Shown here: piece by piece, positions 8,604 through 22,931 of the stretch
How positions within the stretch are numbered: position 1 is the stretch's first letter
Layout: every line of letters starts with the position of its first letter
NCBI RefSeq assembly: GCF_028069655.1
Contig: NZ_JAMCOS010000001.1
Coordinates: 2,944,001 to 3,008,000 of the forward strand
DNA length: 64,000 bases
Direction of reading: 5' to 3'
DNA from: Acidovorax sp. NCPPB 4044
GTDB lineage: Bacteria; Pseudomonadota; Gammaproteobacteria; Burkholderiales; Burkholderiaceae_C
The notes under the pieces: generated by a model
Databases searched by the model: none
What the model was told of the DNA's origin: nothing
What the model saw: the letters and a program-made list of their open reading frames with translations, nothing else
Translations under genes and position numbers: made by a program

Positions 8604-10223
8604 ATGCCGCTCTCCCCGCCATCCCCGCCGCCATCCGCTCCATCCCCCCCCCCGGCGGCCGGCTCGCCGCTCTCCCGCGCCTGGCGCGCTGCCGGCAGCA
8701 ACCTGCAACTCACCGCCTCTGCCGGGCTGATCGCTTCGATCGTGCTCTGGGGGCTGGCCTCGCCGGCCACGCTGGGCACCTTCTTCGGCACGCTGCTGGC
8801 CAGCATCACGCGCAATTTCGGATGGCTGTACCTGTGGGTGGTGCTGGGGCTGGTGGGGCTGGCGCTCTTCCTGGCGCTCAGCCGCTACGGCGACCTGAAG
8901 CTGGGCGACGAGGACGAGGAGCCCCAGTTCTCCACCGCCACTTGGTTCGCGATGCTGTTCGCGGCGGGCATGGGCATCGGGCTGGTGTTCTGGGGCGTGG
9001 CGGAGCCGGTGTCGCACTACGGCCTGCCGCCGCCGGGCGTGGCGGCGCAGACGCCGGAGGCCGCGGGCGCGGCGATGCGCTATGCCTTCTTCCACTGGGG
9101 GCTGCACCCCTGGGCGATCTACGGCGTGGTGGGGCTGGCGATCGCGTTCTTCCAGTTCCGCCGGCAGGCCCCGGCGCTGGTCAGCTCGGCCACCGAATCG
9201 CTGCCCTGGCGCGGCATGCGCCACCTCTCGCCGCTCGTGAACGTGCTGGCGGTGGTGGCCACGGCCTTCGGCGTGGCGGCCTCGCTGGGCATGGGCGCCG
9301 CGCAGATCAACGGCGGCCTGCAGGCCGTCTTCGGCATCCCGGTGGGGCCGTGGCCGCAGGCCGCGATCATCGTGGTCACCACGGCGATGTTCATCACCTC
9401 GGCCGTGAGCGGCGTGGACCGCGGCATCAAGTGGCTCTCCAGCGCCAACCTGCTGCTGGCGGCGCTGCTGGCACTGGCGGTGTTCCTGATCGGCCCCACG
9501 GTGTCGCTGGTGAACACGTTCACCAACACGCTGGGGTCCTACCTGAGCGAGTTCGTGCGCACCAGCCTGCGCATGTCGCCGTTCCGGGACAGCTCCTGGG
9601 TGGGCGACTGGACGATCTTCTACTGGTCGTGGTGGATCGCGTGGTCGCCCTTCGTGGGCCTGTTCATCGCGCGCGTCTCGCGGGGCCGCACGATCCGCGA
9701 GTTCGTGCTGGGCACGGTGATCGCGCCCAGCCTCGTGGGCTTCATGTGGTTCTCGATCTTCGGCGGCACCGCGCTGCACCTGGAGATCTTCCAGCAGGTG
9801 CCGCTCTCGGCCGCGGCGCAGGCCGACCCGGCCACGGCGATGTTCGCGATGTTCTCGGCCATGCCGCTCGGGATGGCGATGTCCATCGTGGCGACGGTGC
9901 TGGTGGTGGTGTTCTTCGTCACCTCGGGCGATTCGGCCACGCTGGTGCTGGGCACCATGAGCACGCGCGGCGACCCGGACCCCTCTGCCCGCGTGAAGAT
10001 CGCCTGGGGCCTGCTGGTGGCGGGCATCGCGCTGTCGCTGCTGTTCGCGGGCGGGCTGCAGGCGGTGCAGACGGCCACCATCGTGTTCGCCCTGCCCTTC
10101 GCGCTGGTGCTCGTGCTGATGGCCGTGGCGCTGCTGCGCGCCGTGCGCGAGGACCACGAGGCCGAGCGCCTGCGCGAGCGCGCACTGCGCCGCCGCATGC
10201 GGGAGATGGTGATGCGCGAGTGA
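8604..10223 (+). CDS. BCCT-family transporter (betaine/choline/carnitine type)
   Basis: 539 residues from ATG 8604. The frame is open further up to 8523, but that stretch is not BCCT-like and overlaps the repeat. About 12 membrane helices are visible. Family signatures include GMGIGLVFWGVAEPVSHY (helix 3), FAMLFAAG, GVDRGIKWLSSANLLLA and the tryptophan-rich FYWSWWIAWSPFVGLFIAR followed by SRGRTIREF. Such carriers take up quaternary ammonium osmolytes with sodium or protons. The next operon handles trehalose and alpha-glucan, also linked to osmotic stress, but the 180-base gap argues for a separate transcript. The exact substrate cannot be told from the sequence. Confidence 0.88.
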   Translation: MPLSPPSPPPSAPSPPPAAGSPLSRAWRAAGSNLQLTASAGLIASIVLWGLASPATLGTFFGTLLASITRNFGWLYLWVVLGLVGLALFLALSRYGDLKLGDEDEEPQFSTATWFAMLFAAGMGIGLVFWGVAEPVSHYGLPPPGVAAQTPEAAGAAMRYAFFHWGLHPWAIYGVVGLAIAFFQFRRQAPALVSSATESLPWRGMRHLSPLVNVLAVVATAFGVAASLGMGAAQINGGLQAVFGIPVGPWPQAAIIVVTTAMFITSAVSGVDRGIKWLSSANLLLAALLALAVFLIGPTVSLVNTFTNTLGSYLSEFVRTSLRMSPFRDSSWVGDWTIFYWSWWIAWSPFVGLFIARVSRGRTIREFVLGTVIAPSLVGFMWFSIFGGTALHLEIFQQVPLSAAAQADPATAMFAMFSAMPLGMAMSIVATVLVVVFFVTSGDSATLVLGTMSTRGDPDPSARVKIAWGLLVAGIALSLLFAGGLQAVQTATIVFALPFALVLVLMAVALLRAVREDHEAERLRERALRRRMREMVMRE

Positions 10224-10402
10224 CCGCCCCTCAGGCCGGCGCCCACGCGGCGCCGTCCTACAGACCCAGTCGCCGCTGCCGCGCGAGCTCGACCGCGGCA
10301 CGCGTGCGCCAATGGTCCCTTGCCGACGGGGTCGTGCAGGAAGCCGTTGTTCCCCCTTCGCCTTGCTTTCGTCCTTCCACGACCATTTCCAGGATCTCCA
10401 CC

Positions 10403-12358
10403 GTGCCGTCCAATGCCTCCCCCCTGCTGACCGCCCACGACGCCTACCTGATGCGCGAAGGCACGCATGCGCGCCTCTACCAGTCCCTGGGCTGCCACCT
10501 GCGGGGCGACGGCGGCGCCGCGGCGCAGGACGCGCGCGGCGCGGACTTCGCCGTGTGGGCGCCGAACGCGGCCTCGGTCTCGGTGATCGGCGACTGGAAC
10601 GGCTGGAACCCCGACGCCGACCGGCTCGCCCGCCGCACCGACGACAGCGGCGTGTGGGAAGGCTATGTTCCGCACGCGGCGCACGGGCAGGCCTACAAGT
10701 ACCGCATCGTCTCCAACCACGGCGGCCGCGTGCTGGAGAAGGCCGACCCCTTCGCCACCTGCGCGGAGCTGCCCCCGGCCACGGCGTCGCGCGTGTGGGC
10801 GCTGGACGGCTACGCATGGCAGGACGCCGAGTGGATGGCCTCGCGCGGGCCGCGCAACGCGCTGGATGCGCCGATGTCGATCTACGAGGTGCATGCCGGT
10901 TCCTGGCGCCGCAAGGACGGCCGGTTCATGAACTACCGCGAGCTGGCCCATGCGCTCGCCGACTACGTGCACTCCATGGGCTTCACGCACGTGGAGCTGA
11001 TGCCCATCACCGAGCACCCGTTTTACGGCTCGTGGGGCTACCAGACCACGGGCTACTTCGCGCCCACGTCGCGCTACGGCACGCCGCAGGATTTCATGTA
11101 CTTCGTGGACCACCTGCACCAGCGCGGCATCGGCGTGCTGCTGGACTGGGTGCCCTCGCACTTTCCGGTCGATGGCCACGGGCTGGCCGAATTCGACGGC
11201 ACGCACCTCTTCGAGCACTCCGACCCGCGCCAGGGGTTCCACCCCGAGTGGAGTTCGGCCATCTTCAACTACGGCCGGCACGAGGTGCGCAGCTTCCTGA
11301 TCTCGTCGGGGCTGTTCTGGCTCGACAAGTACCACCTGGACGGCCTGCGCGTGGATGCGGTGGCCTCGATGCTCTACCTCGATTACGCGCGCAAGCACGG
11401 CGAATGGATCCCCAACCGCCACGGCGGGCGCGAGAACCTGGAGGCGATCGACTTCCTGCGGCTGCTCAACCGTGCCGTCTACCGCGACCACCCGGACACG
11501 GTGAGCATCGCGGAAGAGTCCACGGCCTGGCCGATGGTCTCGCGGCCCGTGGAGATGAACGGCCTGGGCTTCGGCATGAAATGGAACATGGGCTGGATGA
11601 ACGACACGCTGTCGTACCTGAAGGAAGACCCCATCAACCGCCGCCACCACCACCACAAGCTCACGTTCTCGCTGATGTATGCGTTCAACGAGAACTTCGT
11701 GCTGCCGCTCTCGCACGACGAGGTGGTGTACGGCAAGGGATCGCTCGTCAACAAGATGCCGGGCGACGAGTGGCAGCAGTTCGCCAACCTGCGCGCGCTG
11801 TTCGGCCTCATGTGGGCCCACCCCGGCAAGAAGCTGCTCTTCATGGGCGGTGAGTTCGGCCAGCGCCGCGAGTGGACGCACGAGGGCGAGCTCGAATGGT
11901 GGGTCTGCGACGGCCCGCTGCACGGCGGCGTGCAGCGCCTGGTGCGCGAATTGAACCGCGTGCTGCGCAGCGAGCCCGCGCTGCACGACATCGATTTCTC
12001 GGCCGACGGCTTCCAGTGGGTCGAGGCCGACGATGCCGGCCAGAGCGTGATCGCCTTCCTGCGCCAGCCCGCCGAACGCTCGCGGCAGCAGGGCGCCACG
12101 CCCGTGCTGGTGGTCTGCAACATGACGCCGGTGCCGCGCGAGAACTACCTCGTCGGCGTGCCCGGCGACGGCTACTGGCGCGAGGTGATCAACACCGACG
12201 CGCGCGAATTCGGCGGTGCCGGCTGGGGCAACCTGGGGGGCGTGGAAGCCGCCCCCGTGCGCTCGCACCACTGGGCGCAGTCGATCTGCCTCACGCTGCC
12301 GCCGCTCTCCACCCTCATCCTTCGACAGGAGCCTGCACGCCATGCCTTCACCGCCTGA
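10403..12358 (+). CDS. glgB: 1,4-alpha-glucan branching enzyme
   Basis: 651 residues from GTG 10403; the frame is open far upstream but runs antisense-like across the BCCT gene. N-terminal CBM48 domain: DFAVWAPNAASVSVIGDWNG. The GH13 barrel follows, with HVELMPITEHPFYGSWGYQ, GLRVDAVASMLYLDY (nucleophile Asp near residue 318), SIAEESTAWP (acid/base Glu near 371) and PLSHDEVVYGKGS (transition-state Asp). The enzyme makes alpha-1,6 branches in glycogen-like glucan. Here it is the first gene of the operon with glgE, and its stop overlaps the glgE start. No glgA or glgC is in the window, consistent with GlgE supplying the linear chains. Confidence 0.95.
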   Translation: MPSNASPLLTAHDAYLMREGTHARLYQSLGCHLRGDGGAAAQDARGADFAVWAPNAASVSVIGDWNGWNPDADRLARRTDDSGVWEGYVPHAAHGQAYKYRIVSNHGGRVLEKADPFATCAELPPATASRVWALDGYAWQDAEWMASRGPRNALDAPMSIYEVHAGSWRRKDGRFMNYRELAHALADYVHSMGFTHVELMPITEHPFYGSWGYQTTGYFAPTSRYGTPQDFMYFVDHLHQRGIGVLLDWVPSHFPVDGHGLAEFDGTHLFEHSDPRQGFHPEWSSAIFNYGRHEVRSFLISSGLFWLDKYHLDGLRVDAVASMLYLDYARKHGEWIPNRHGGRENLEAIDFLRLLNRAVYRDHPDTVSIAEESTAWPMVSRPVEMNGLGFGMKWNMGWMNDTLSYLKEDPINRRHHHHKLTFSLMYAFNENFVLPLSHDEVVYGKGSLVNKMPGDEWQQFANLRALFGLMWAHPGKKLLFMGGEFGQRREWTHEGELEWWVCDGPLHGGVQRLVRELNRVLRSEPALHDIDFSADGFQWVEADDAGQSVIAFLRQPAERSRQQGATPVLVVCNMTPVPRENYLVGVPGDGYWREVINTDAREFGGAGWGNLGGVEAAPVRSHHWAQSICLTLPPLSTLILRQEPARHAFTA

Positions 12359-14582
12359 CTCCGCGCCTTCGGCCCGCGGTGCGCCGCCTTCGCCGGCCAC
12401 CGCTTCCTCTGCCCCGGCTTCGCCTGCGCAGGCTCCGGCGGCCTCCGCCGCCGGCCGGCAGTTTCCCGTGGCCACCGCACCGCGCACGGAAGGTGCCGCG
12501 CCCGCCGCGCGCCCCGGGCCTGCCTGCGCGATGCCGTCCGGCGACGCGGGCCGCGCGCGCGCCATGATCGATGCCGTGCTGCCCGCCGTGGACGGCGGCC
12601 GCTTCGCGGTCAAGCGCGTCGCGGGCGAGCCCGTGCGCATCACCGCGCACTGCTACACCGACGGGCACGACGTGCCGCGCGCGATGCTGCAGTGGTGGCG
12701 GGACGAAGGCGACGCGGCCGCGCCCGCCGGGCCTGCAGCGCCCGCCGAGGTGCCCATGCACCCCGAGCCGAACGACGAATGGTGGGCCGAGTTCACGCCG
12801 CCCGAGCCGGGCCTCTACCGCTACACCGTGGTGGCCTGGGTGGACGGCTTCGAGTCGTGGCGCCGCGACATGGAGCGCCGCGTGGACGCGGCCGACATCC
12901 GCGTGGCGGCCCGCGTGGGCGCGGCCGAGGCACGGGCGGCCGCCCTGCGCGCCGCCGCCCGCTCCGCGCCCGCCGATGCGCGCCTGCTGGAAGGCTGGGC
13001 CGAGACCCTCGAACGCGAGGCGCTGGGCCAGGACAACGCGCAGCCGCTCAAGGCCCTCGCGCTGCAGGAGGCCGCGGCCGAGGCCATGCGCCGCCACCCG
13101 GACCGCAGCCTGGAGACGCGCCACGCCACCGCGCTGCCGCTGCGCGCGGACCGCGAGCGCGCGCGCTACAGCACCTGGTACGAGCTCTTCCCGCGCTCCA
13201 CGGCGCCGGTGGCCGGCATGCACGGCACGCTGCGCGACGTGGAATCGCGCCTGCCCGCCATCGCGGAGATGGGCTTCGACGTGCTGTACTTCCCGCCCAT
13301 CCACCCGATCGGGCGCGTGCAGCGCAAGGGCCGCAACAACACGCTCACGCCGGAGCCCGGCGACGTGGGCAGCCCCTGGGCCATCGGCGCCGACGAGGGC
13401 GGGCACCAATCGATCCTGCCGGAGCTGGGCACGGCCGAGGACTTCCGCCACCTGGTGGCCCGCGCGCGCGAGCACGGCATCGAGATCGCGCTGGACATCG
13501 CCTTCCAGTGCGCGCCCGACCACCCCTACGTGCGCGAGCACCCCGACTGGTTCCGCTGGCGGCCCGACGGCACCGTGCAGTACGCCGAGAACCCGCCCAA
13601 GAAATACCAGGACATCTACCCCTTCCACTTCGAGACCGGGGACTGGCAGGCCCTGTGGCAGGAGCTGCGCAGCGTGTTCGCGCACTGGATCGGCGAGGGC
13701 GTGCGCATCTTCCGCGTGGACAACCCGCACACGAAGTCCTTCGCCTTCTGGGAATGGGTGATCGCGGACATCCAGCGCGAACACCCCGACACCATCTTCC
13801 TGGCCGAGGCCTTCACGCGGCCCAAGGTGATGCACGGCCTGGCCAAGCGCGGCTTCACGCAGTCGTACACCTACTTCACCTGGCGCAACGGCAAGCAGGA
13901 ACTGGCCGACTACTTCACCGAGCTGAACACCGCGCCGGGGCGCGACTACTTCCGCCCCAACGCCTGGCCCAACACGCCGGACATCCTGCACGAGCAGCTG
14001 CAGGGCGGCCAGCCCGCGATGTTCGCGCTGCGCTTCGTGCTGGCGGCCACGCTCTCGGCCAACTACGGCATCTACGGCCCGGCCTACGAGCTGCTGGAGC
14101 ACGTGCCGCGCGAGCCCGGCAGCGAGGAATACCGAGACTCCGAGAAGTACCAGCTTCGCCACTGGGACCTGGACCGCCCCGGCCACCTGCGCCCGCTCAT
14201 CGCGCGCGTGAACCGCATCCGCCGCGAGCACCCGGCGCTGCAGGCCGACCACAGCCTGCGCATCCTGCCGGTGGACAACGACATGCTGCTGGCCTACCTC
14301 AAGCGCTCGCCCGACGGGCGCGACGTGGTGGTGACGGTGGTGAACCTCGACCCGCACCACGCGCAGTCGGGCTGGATGCGCCTCACGCCGGCCGACATCG
14401 CCATCGCCGCCGGCGACCCGCCCGCCGCCGACTGGCTGATGCACGACCTGCTGAGCCAGCAGCGCTTCGTCTGGCAGGGCGAGCGCCACTACATCCTGCT
14501 GGACCCGCACCGCGCGCCCGCGCACATCTTCGCCGTGCGGCGCCGCGTCGCGGGCGCCGGCGACTCCGATCCCTTCCAGTGA
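12342..14582 (+). CDS. glgE: alpha-1,4-glucan:maltose-1-phosphate maltosyltransferase
   Basis: 746 residues. ATG 12342 lies inside the end of glgB (17-base overlap). The first ~65 residues are a low-complexity Ala/Pro/Ser tail absent from shorter homologues, so the true start could be further in. Then an N-terminal beta domain (VRITAHCYTDGHD) and the GH13 barrel: RYSTWYELFPRS, LYFPPIHPIGRVQRKGRNN, IALDIAFQCAPDHPYVREHP, RIFRVDNPHTKSFAFW (nucleophile Asp near 460) and FLAEAFTRPKVM (acid/base Glu near 489). It extends linear alpha-glucan with maltose units from maltose-1-phosphate, made by the maltokinase half of the next gene. Confidence 0.95.
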   Translation: MPSPPDSAPSARGAPPSPATASSAPASPAQAPAASAAGRQFPVATAPRTEGAAPAARPGPACAMPSGDAGRARAMIDAVLPAVDGGRFAVKRVAGEPVRITAHCYTDGHDVPRAMLQWWRDEGDAAAPAGPAAPAEVPMHPEPNDEWWAEFTPPEPGLYRYTVVAWVDGFESWRRDMERRVDAADIRVAARVGAAEARAAALRAAARSAPADARLLEGWAETLEREALGQDNAQPLKALALQEAAAEAMRRHPDRSLETRHATALPLRADRERARYSTWYELFPRSTAPVAGMHGTLRDVESRLPAIAEMGFDVLYFPPIHPIGRVQRKGRNNTLTPEPGDVGSPWAIGADEGGHQSILPELGTAEDFRHLVARAREHGIEIALDIAFQCAPDHPYVREHPDWFRWRPDGTVQYAENPPKKYQDIYPFHFETGDWQALWQELRSVFAHWIGEGVRIFRVDNPHTKSFAFWEWVIADIQREHPDTIFLAEAFTRPKVMHGLAKRGFTQSYTYFTWRNGKQELADYFTELNTAPGRDYFRPNAWPNTPDILHEQLQGGQPAMFALRFVLAATLSANYGIYGPAYELLEHVPREPGSEEYRDSEKYQLRHWDLDRPGHLRPLIARVNRIRREHPALQADHSLRILPVDNDMLLAYLKRSPDGRDVVVTVVNLDPHHAQSGWMRLTPADIAIAAGDPPAADWLMHDLLSQQRFVWQGERHYILLDPHRAPAHIFAVRRRVAGAGDSDPFQ

Positions 14583-14597
14583 GCGAAGAAGCCCTCC

Positions 14598-18053
<3,456 letters not shown>

Positions 18054-18129
18054 CGGCGCCCCGGCCCGCGGCCGCCCCGCACCCGCAGCCCGCCCGCGGG
18101 CCCCACCCCACACGAGGAGGTTTCACCCC

Positions 18130-18927
18130 ATGGACAACTTAGCCATCCACCTGGAGCCGGCGCGCGCCATGCTGTTCCAGCTCGGCGCCTACCTGCCGCG
18201 CATCCTGGTCGCCCTGCTCGTCATCGCCGGCGGCTGGCTGGTCGCCAAGGCGGCGCGCTTCGCCGTCACGCGCGGCCTGCGGGCCATCAACTTCCAGGTG
18301 CTCACCGAGCGCGCGGGCCTGGACGGCTTCCTGCGCCAGGCCGGCGCGCGCGGCGACACCACGGCCCTCTTCGGCCTGCTGGCCTATGGCCTGGTGCTGC
18401 TGGCCGCGCTGCTGATCGCCTTCAACGGGCTGGGCCTGTCCTACGTGACCGCGCTGCTGAGCCGCGTGCTCTGGTTCATCCCCAACCTGTTCATCGCGCT
18501 GCTGATCCTGGCGCTGGGCACGTATTTCGCGCGCTTCGTGGGCGACATGGTGTCCGCCTACTGCCGGCGCGCCGGCATGGCCGACACGGTGCTGCTGGGC
18601 AAGGCGGCGCAGTACGCCATCGTGCTGTTCTCGGTGCTGATCGCGCTCGACCAGCTGCGCATCGGCGGCGACATCGTGCGCCAGAGCTTCCTGATCGTGC
18701 TGGGCGGCATCGTGTTCGCGCTGGCCCTGGCCTTCGGCCTGGGCGGGCGCGACCGGGCGGCCGAATGCATCGAGGAATGGTGGCCGCGCAAGCGCCCGGC
18801 CACACCGCCACCGCACACGCCACCGCACACGCCCCCGCACACGCCACCGGCCCACCCTCCCGGGGCGGCGACGCACACGCCGCCGGCCGGCGGCCACCGG
18901 CCGCCACCGCGCCATCCCCTGCCGTAG
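18130..18927 (+). CDS. small mechanosensitive-channel-like membrane protein (TM-helix repeat family)
   Basis: 265 residues. A ribosome site (GAGGAGG) lies just before ATG 18130. Five or so helices are seen: PRILVALLVIAGGWLVAKA, FGLLAYGLVLLAALLIAF, FIPNLFIALLILALGTYFA, YAIVLFSVLIALDQL and FLIVLGGIVFALALAFGLGG. The last ends in the GLGGRDRAAE motif typical of MscS-related TM-helix proteins; the large cytosolic vestibule domain of true MscS is absent. The last 50 residues are a Pro/His/Thr repeat (PPHTPPHTPPHTPP) encoded by 12-base repeats near 18805-18845, likely length-variable. It follows treS after 76 bases, suggesting a link to osmotic stress. Confidence 0.8.
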   Translation: MDNLAIHLEPARAMLFQLGAYLPRILVALLVIAGGWLVAKAARFAVTRGLRAINFQVLTERAGLDGFLRQAGARGDTTALFGLLAYGLVLLAALLIAFNGLGLSYVTALLSRVLWFIPNLFIALLILALGTYFARFVGDMVSAYCRRAGMADTVLLGKAAQYAIVLFSVLIALDQLRIGGDIVRQSFLIVLGGIVFALALAFGLGGRDRAAECIEEWWPRKRPATPPPHTPPHTPPHTPPAHPPGAATHTPPAGGHRPPPRHPLP

Positions 18928-19113
18928 GGCGGAATCTCCGCAGGGGCCGGCGGCCCCCACGCCCTGCCGCCGCCCCTGCGCACGGGAAAACCCCACCCCC
19001 GTGCGTCAGCCTTTTCTCAGCCCAGGCGCCGTACGATCCGCTTTAATCCCGGGCGGACGCGGCGCCATGGTTTTCTGCCGCGCGCTCCCCACGAACGACA
19101 GGAGACAGCAAGC

Positions 19114-19653
19114 GTGACAGGACTCCTCCAACTGGCCAGCGGCATGGACTGGATTTCCACCAAGCTCAGCAAGGTCGCGGGCTGGGCCGTATTGGCCGCC
19201 GCATTGATTTCCGCAGGCAACGCGCTCACGCGCTACGGGCTGGACCTCAGCTCCAACGCGTGGCTCGAGATCCAGTGGTACCTCTTCGGCACCACCGTGA
19301 TGCTGGGCGCCCCGCTGGTGCTCAAGCTCAACGAGCACGTGCGCGTGGACATCATCTACGGCAAGCTGCGCGGCCGCGGCCCGGTCTTCGTGGACCTGTT
19401 CGGCCTCATCTTCTTCCTGCTGCCCGTGATGGGCCTGCTCACCTGGCTCACCTGGCCCTTCTTCTGGAACATGTTCGTGACCAAGGAGATGTCGGGCAAC
19501 ATCGGCGGCCTGATCCGCTGGCCCGCGGCGCTGCTGCTGCCCGTGGGCTTCGGCGCGGTCTTCCTGCAGGGCGTGGCCGAGATCATCAAGCGCGTGGCCT
19601 ACCTCACGGGGCACATCACGACCAGCCCCCATTACGAGAAGCCGGTGCAATAA
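19114..19653 (+). CDS. TRAP transporter, small permease subunit (DctQ family)
   Basis: 179 residues from GTG 19114, preceded by an AGGAGA-type ribosome site. Four membrane helices are visible, starting WAVLAAALISAGNALTRYGL. The DctQ hallmark LEIQWYLFGTTVMLGAPLVL is followed by NEHVRVDIIYGKL. It pairs with the large subunit gene 60 bases downstream to form the sodium-driven membrane part of a TRAP carrier. The substrate-binding subunit is not upstream as is common; a matching one lies convergently at 22932-24011, beyond the giant palindrome. Confidence 0.9.
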   Translation: MTGLLQLASGMDWISTKLSKVAGWAVLAAALISAGNALTRYGLDLSSNAWLEIQWYLFGTTVMLGAPLVLKLNEHVRVDIIYGKLRGRGPVFVDLFGLIFFLLPVMGLLTWLTWPFFWNMFVTKEMSGNIGGLIRWPAALLLPVGFGAVFLQGVAEIIKRVAYLTGHITTSPHYEKPVQ

Positions 19654-19713
19654 GGGCGCGCAGCGCCCGAGCCCACCGCCCGCCTCCCCGACTTCTCCAG
19701 GAAGACACCCCCC

Positions 19714-21314
<1,601 letters not shown>

Positions 21315-21318
<4 letters not shown>

Positions 21319-21857
21319 CGGCGGCCCCGGGCGACCACGGCGGCGGCAGCCAGGGCGACAACGGCGGCGCCGGAGCCGAAGCCGAAGCCGCTTTTGCCCC
21401 CGCTCCGGCGCTCGAAAGCGCCGCCTTCCCGCCCCTGGTGCGCGCGCTCGCCGTGGTGATCGTCGCCGGCCTGGCGGCCTTCGCGCTCTGGTCCCTGCCC
21501 GCGCTGCAGGGCGCGCAGTGGACCTTCGCCAGCCTGGCCACCTTCGGCCTTGCCGGCGTGCTCATCGCCTGGGTGGGGTGGTGGATGGTGTTCAGCCGCA
21601 CGCGGTTCATCGCGGACGACGGGCTGCTGGTGCAGACCTGGCTGTGGGACAAGCGCGTGCGGGCGGCGGACGTGGCCAGCTTCAAGATCGTGCACTGGCC
21701 GTGGCTCTCGGGCGTGATCGCGCCGCGGATCCTGCTGCGCCGGCGCGGCGGGGGGATCACTTGGGTGCATGCGGCGGATGCGGGGTTGTTGGTGGGGTTT
21801 GGGGAGTGTGTGGTGAGGCAGGGGGCGGGGGTGGCTCCGGGTGCGCCGCGTGGGTGA
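21315..21857 (+). CDS. small membrane protein downstream of the TRAP permease
   Basis: 180 residues, start ATGA-overlapped with the DctM stop, so co-translated. A charged low-complexity N-terminus is followed by two helices (LAVVIVAGLAAFALWSLPAL and FGLAGVLIAWVGWWMVF). A domain with a PH-like look comes next (SRTRFIADDGLLVQTWLWDK, then VRAADVASFKIVHWPW), reminiscent of small bacterial PH/YdbT-like proteins. The last ~26 codons are strikingly G/T-rich with rare codons (TTG, AGG, TGT, GGG), unlike the rest of the gene, and abut the giant palindrome. The function is unknown. Confidence 0.7.
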
Positions 21858-21874
21858 TTTTGGAACCCTGGGGG

Positions 21875-21911
21875 CTTCATGCCGTCGGATTCATTGAATA
21901 GTTTGCTATTG
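21875..21911 (-). repeat. dispersed intergenic repeat, copy b
   Basis: Reverse-oriented copy of the 8475-8510 unit forming the left tip of the giant palindrome (ATTCATTGAATAGTTTGCTA). Confidence 0.85.
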
Positions 21912-22749
21912 TTTTTGTAGTTGATTTTTGGTTACGTTGGGCTCTGCGGCTCTGCGCCGTGGCGGGGTTTTGTTTTTGGTTTTTTTCCCGGGGCCGGGTC
22001 TCGGCCCGGCGGCCGAGGCACTTTTCTTTGCTTCGCCAAAGAAAAGTGCCCAAAAGAAAGGCGACCCTGCTGGCTGCGTCCCCCTTCGCCCGATGGGCGA
22101 AGGGGGCAACCTGCGGTGCTCGGTCACGGGGCGCGGCTGCGAAACTCGCTACGCGCTGGCGCGCTGCGCTCGGACATCGCAGCCAGTCAGTTCACGAAGC
22201 GTGCGTGTCCTTCGGCACGCCCGCGCGCCCCGCGCCCTGTGCTCCTCGGCGCATCCAGAAGGGAAGCTGCCGCACACGGGCCATCGCTGCGCTCGGCCTG
22301 GAGTGCGCGAGTGCTTCGCACCGCGCACCCATTTTCTTCGGAGGAAGCGGCGCTCTGCCGGGCCGAGCGCAGCGACGGCCCCCCAGGCCGAGCAAAGCAA
22401 TGGCCCGAGGGGCTTGCGCAGGCCGAGCGGAGCGACGGCCCGGAACGCCCCTTCTGGATGCGCCTGGGGCGCGCAGGGCGCGGGGTGGCGGGTGTGCCGC
22501 AGGACACACCCGCTTCAACATCTGGCTCGCCGTGGCTGTCCGAGCGGAGCGCGCCAGCGCGCAGCGAGTTCCACGGCGCACCCCGCGACCGAGCACCCCA
22601 GGTCGCCCCGCAGCGCAGCGAAGGGGTCGCAGACAGCAGGGTCGCCTTTCTTTTGGGTACTTTTCTTTGGCGAAGCAAAGAAAAGTGCCTCGGCCGCCGG
22701 GCCGAGACCCGGCCCCGGGAAACAAACAAAAAACAAATCCCCGCCACTG

Positions 22750-22791
22750 CGCAGGGCGCAGGGCGCGAGGCGCGAGGCGCGAGGCGCGAGG
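22750..22791 (+). repeat. heptamer tandem repeat in palindrome copy 1
   Basis: Two CGCAGGG units followed by four CGCGAGG units. The same site in the second palindrome holds fifteen CGCAGGG units, so the array varies in both number and sequence. Confidence 0.9.
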
Positions 22792-22821
22792 CGCAACGTA
22801 ACCACCAATCAACTACAAAAA

Positions 22822-22858
22822 CAATAGCAAACTATTCAATGAACCCGCCGACATGAAG
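22822..22858 (+). repeat. dispersed intergenic repeat, copy c
   Basis: Right tip of the giant palindrome: CAATAGCAAACTATTCAATG then AACCCGCCGACATGAAG, in inverted orientation to copy b. Confidence 0.85.
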
Positions 22859-22867
22859 CCCCCAGTA

Positions 22868-22901
22868 CCCAAAAAGAAAAAGGGCGACCGAGGCCGCCCT
22901 T
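22868..22901 (-). terminator. rho-independent terminator of the TRAP binding-protein gene
   Basis: On the minus strand AAGGGCG, an 8-base loop, then CGCCCTT and TTTCTTTTT. It lies 31 bases past the stop of the minus-strand gene ending at 22932 and just outside the palindrome. Confidence 0.75.
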
Positions 22902-22931
22902 GAAGGAAAACGTTGCTTCTTCTTGTGAAGA

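Larger units (their letters stand above)
21875..22858. repeat. giant imperfect palindrome (~980 bp), copy 1
   Basis: The whole segment reads almost the same on both strands about a centre near 22366. The tips are two inverted copies of the dispersed repeat (21875-21911 and 22822-22858). Inside them lie matching TTTTTGTAGTTGATT and GTTACGTT, the CCCGGGGCCGGGTCTCGGCC block, a nested perfect hairpin (22019-22048, CACTTTTCTTTG/CAAAGAAAAGTG), GGCGACCCTGCTG, then AACTCGCTacGCGCTGGCGC and CGGCGCATCCAGAAGGG. A near-identical element lies at 44856-45782. It lies between convergent genes and carries no credible gene; open frames across it are compositional. It may act as a two-way transcription barrier or be a mobile repeat. 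Confidence 0.85.

Noticed and set aside
10260-10402. A much longer GlgB starting inside or before the BCCT gene
   Set aside because: The upstream in-frame stretch is a shadow of the BCCT gene. GTG 10403 starts directly before the conserved N-terminus.
21928-22827. Several overlapping open frames of 180-310 codons on both strands inside the giant palindrome, also in copy 2
   Set aside because: Similar frames exist on both strands because the DNA is palindromic. They are Arg/Ala/Pro/Gly-rich, have no start context and their ends vary with the heptamer array.
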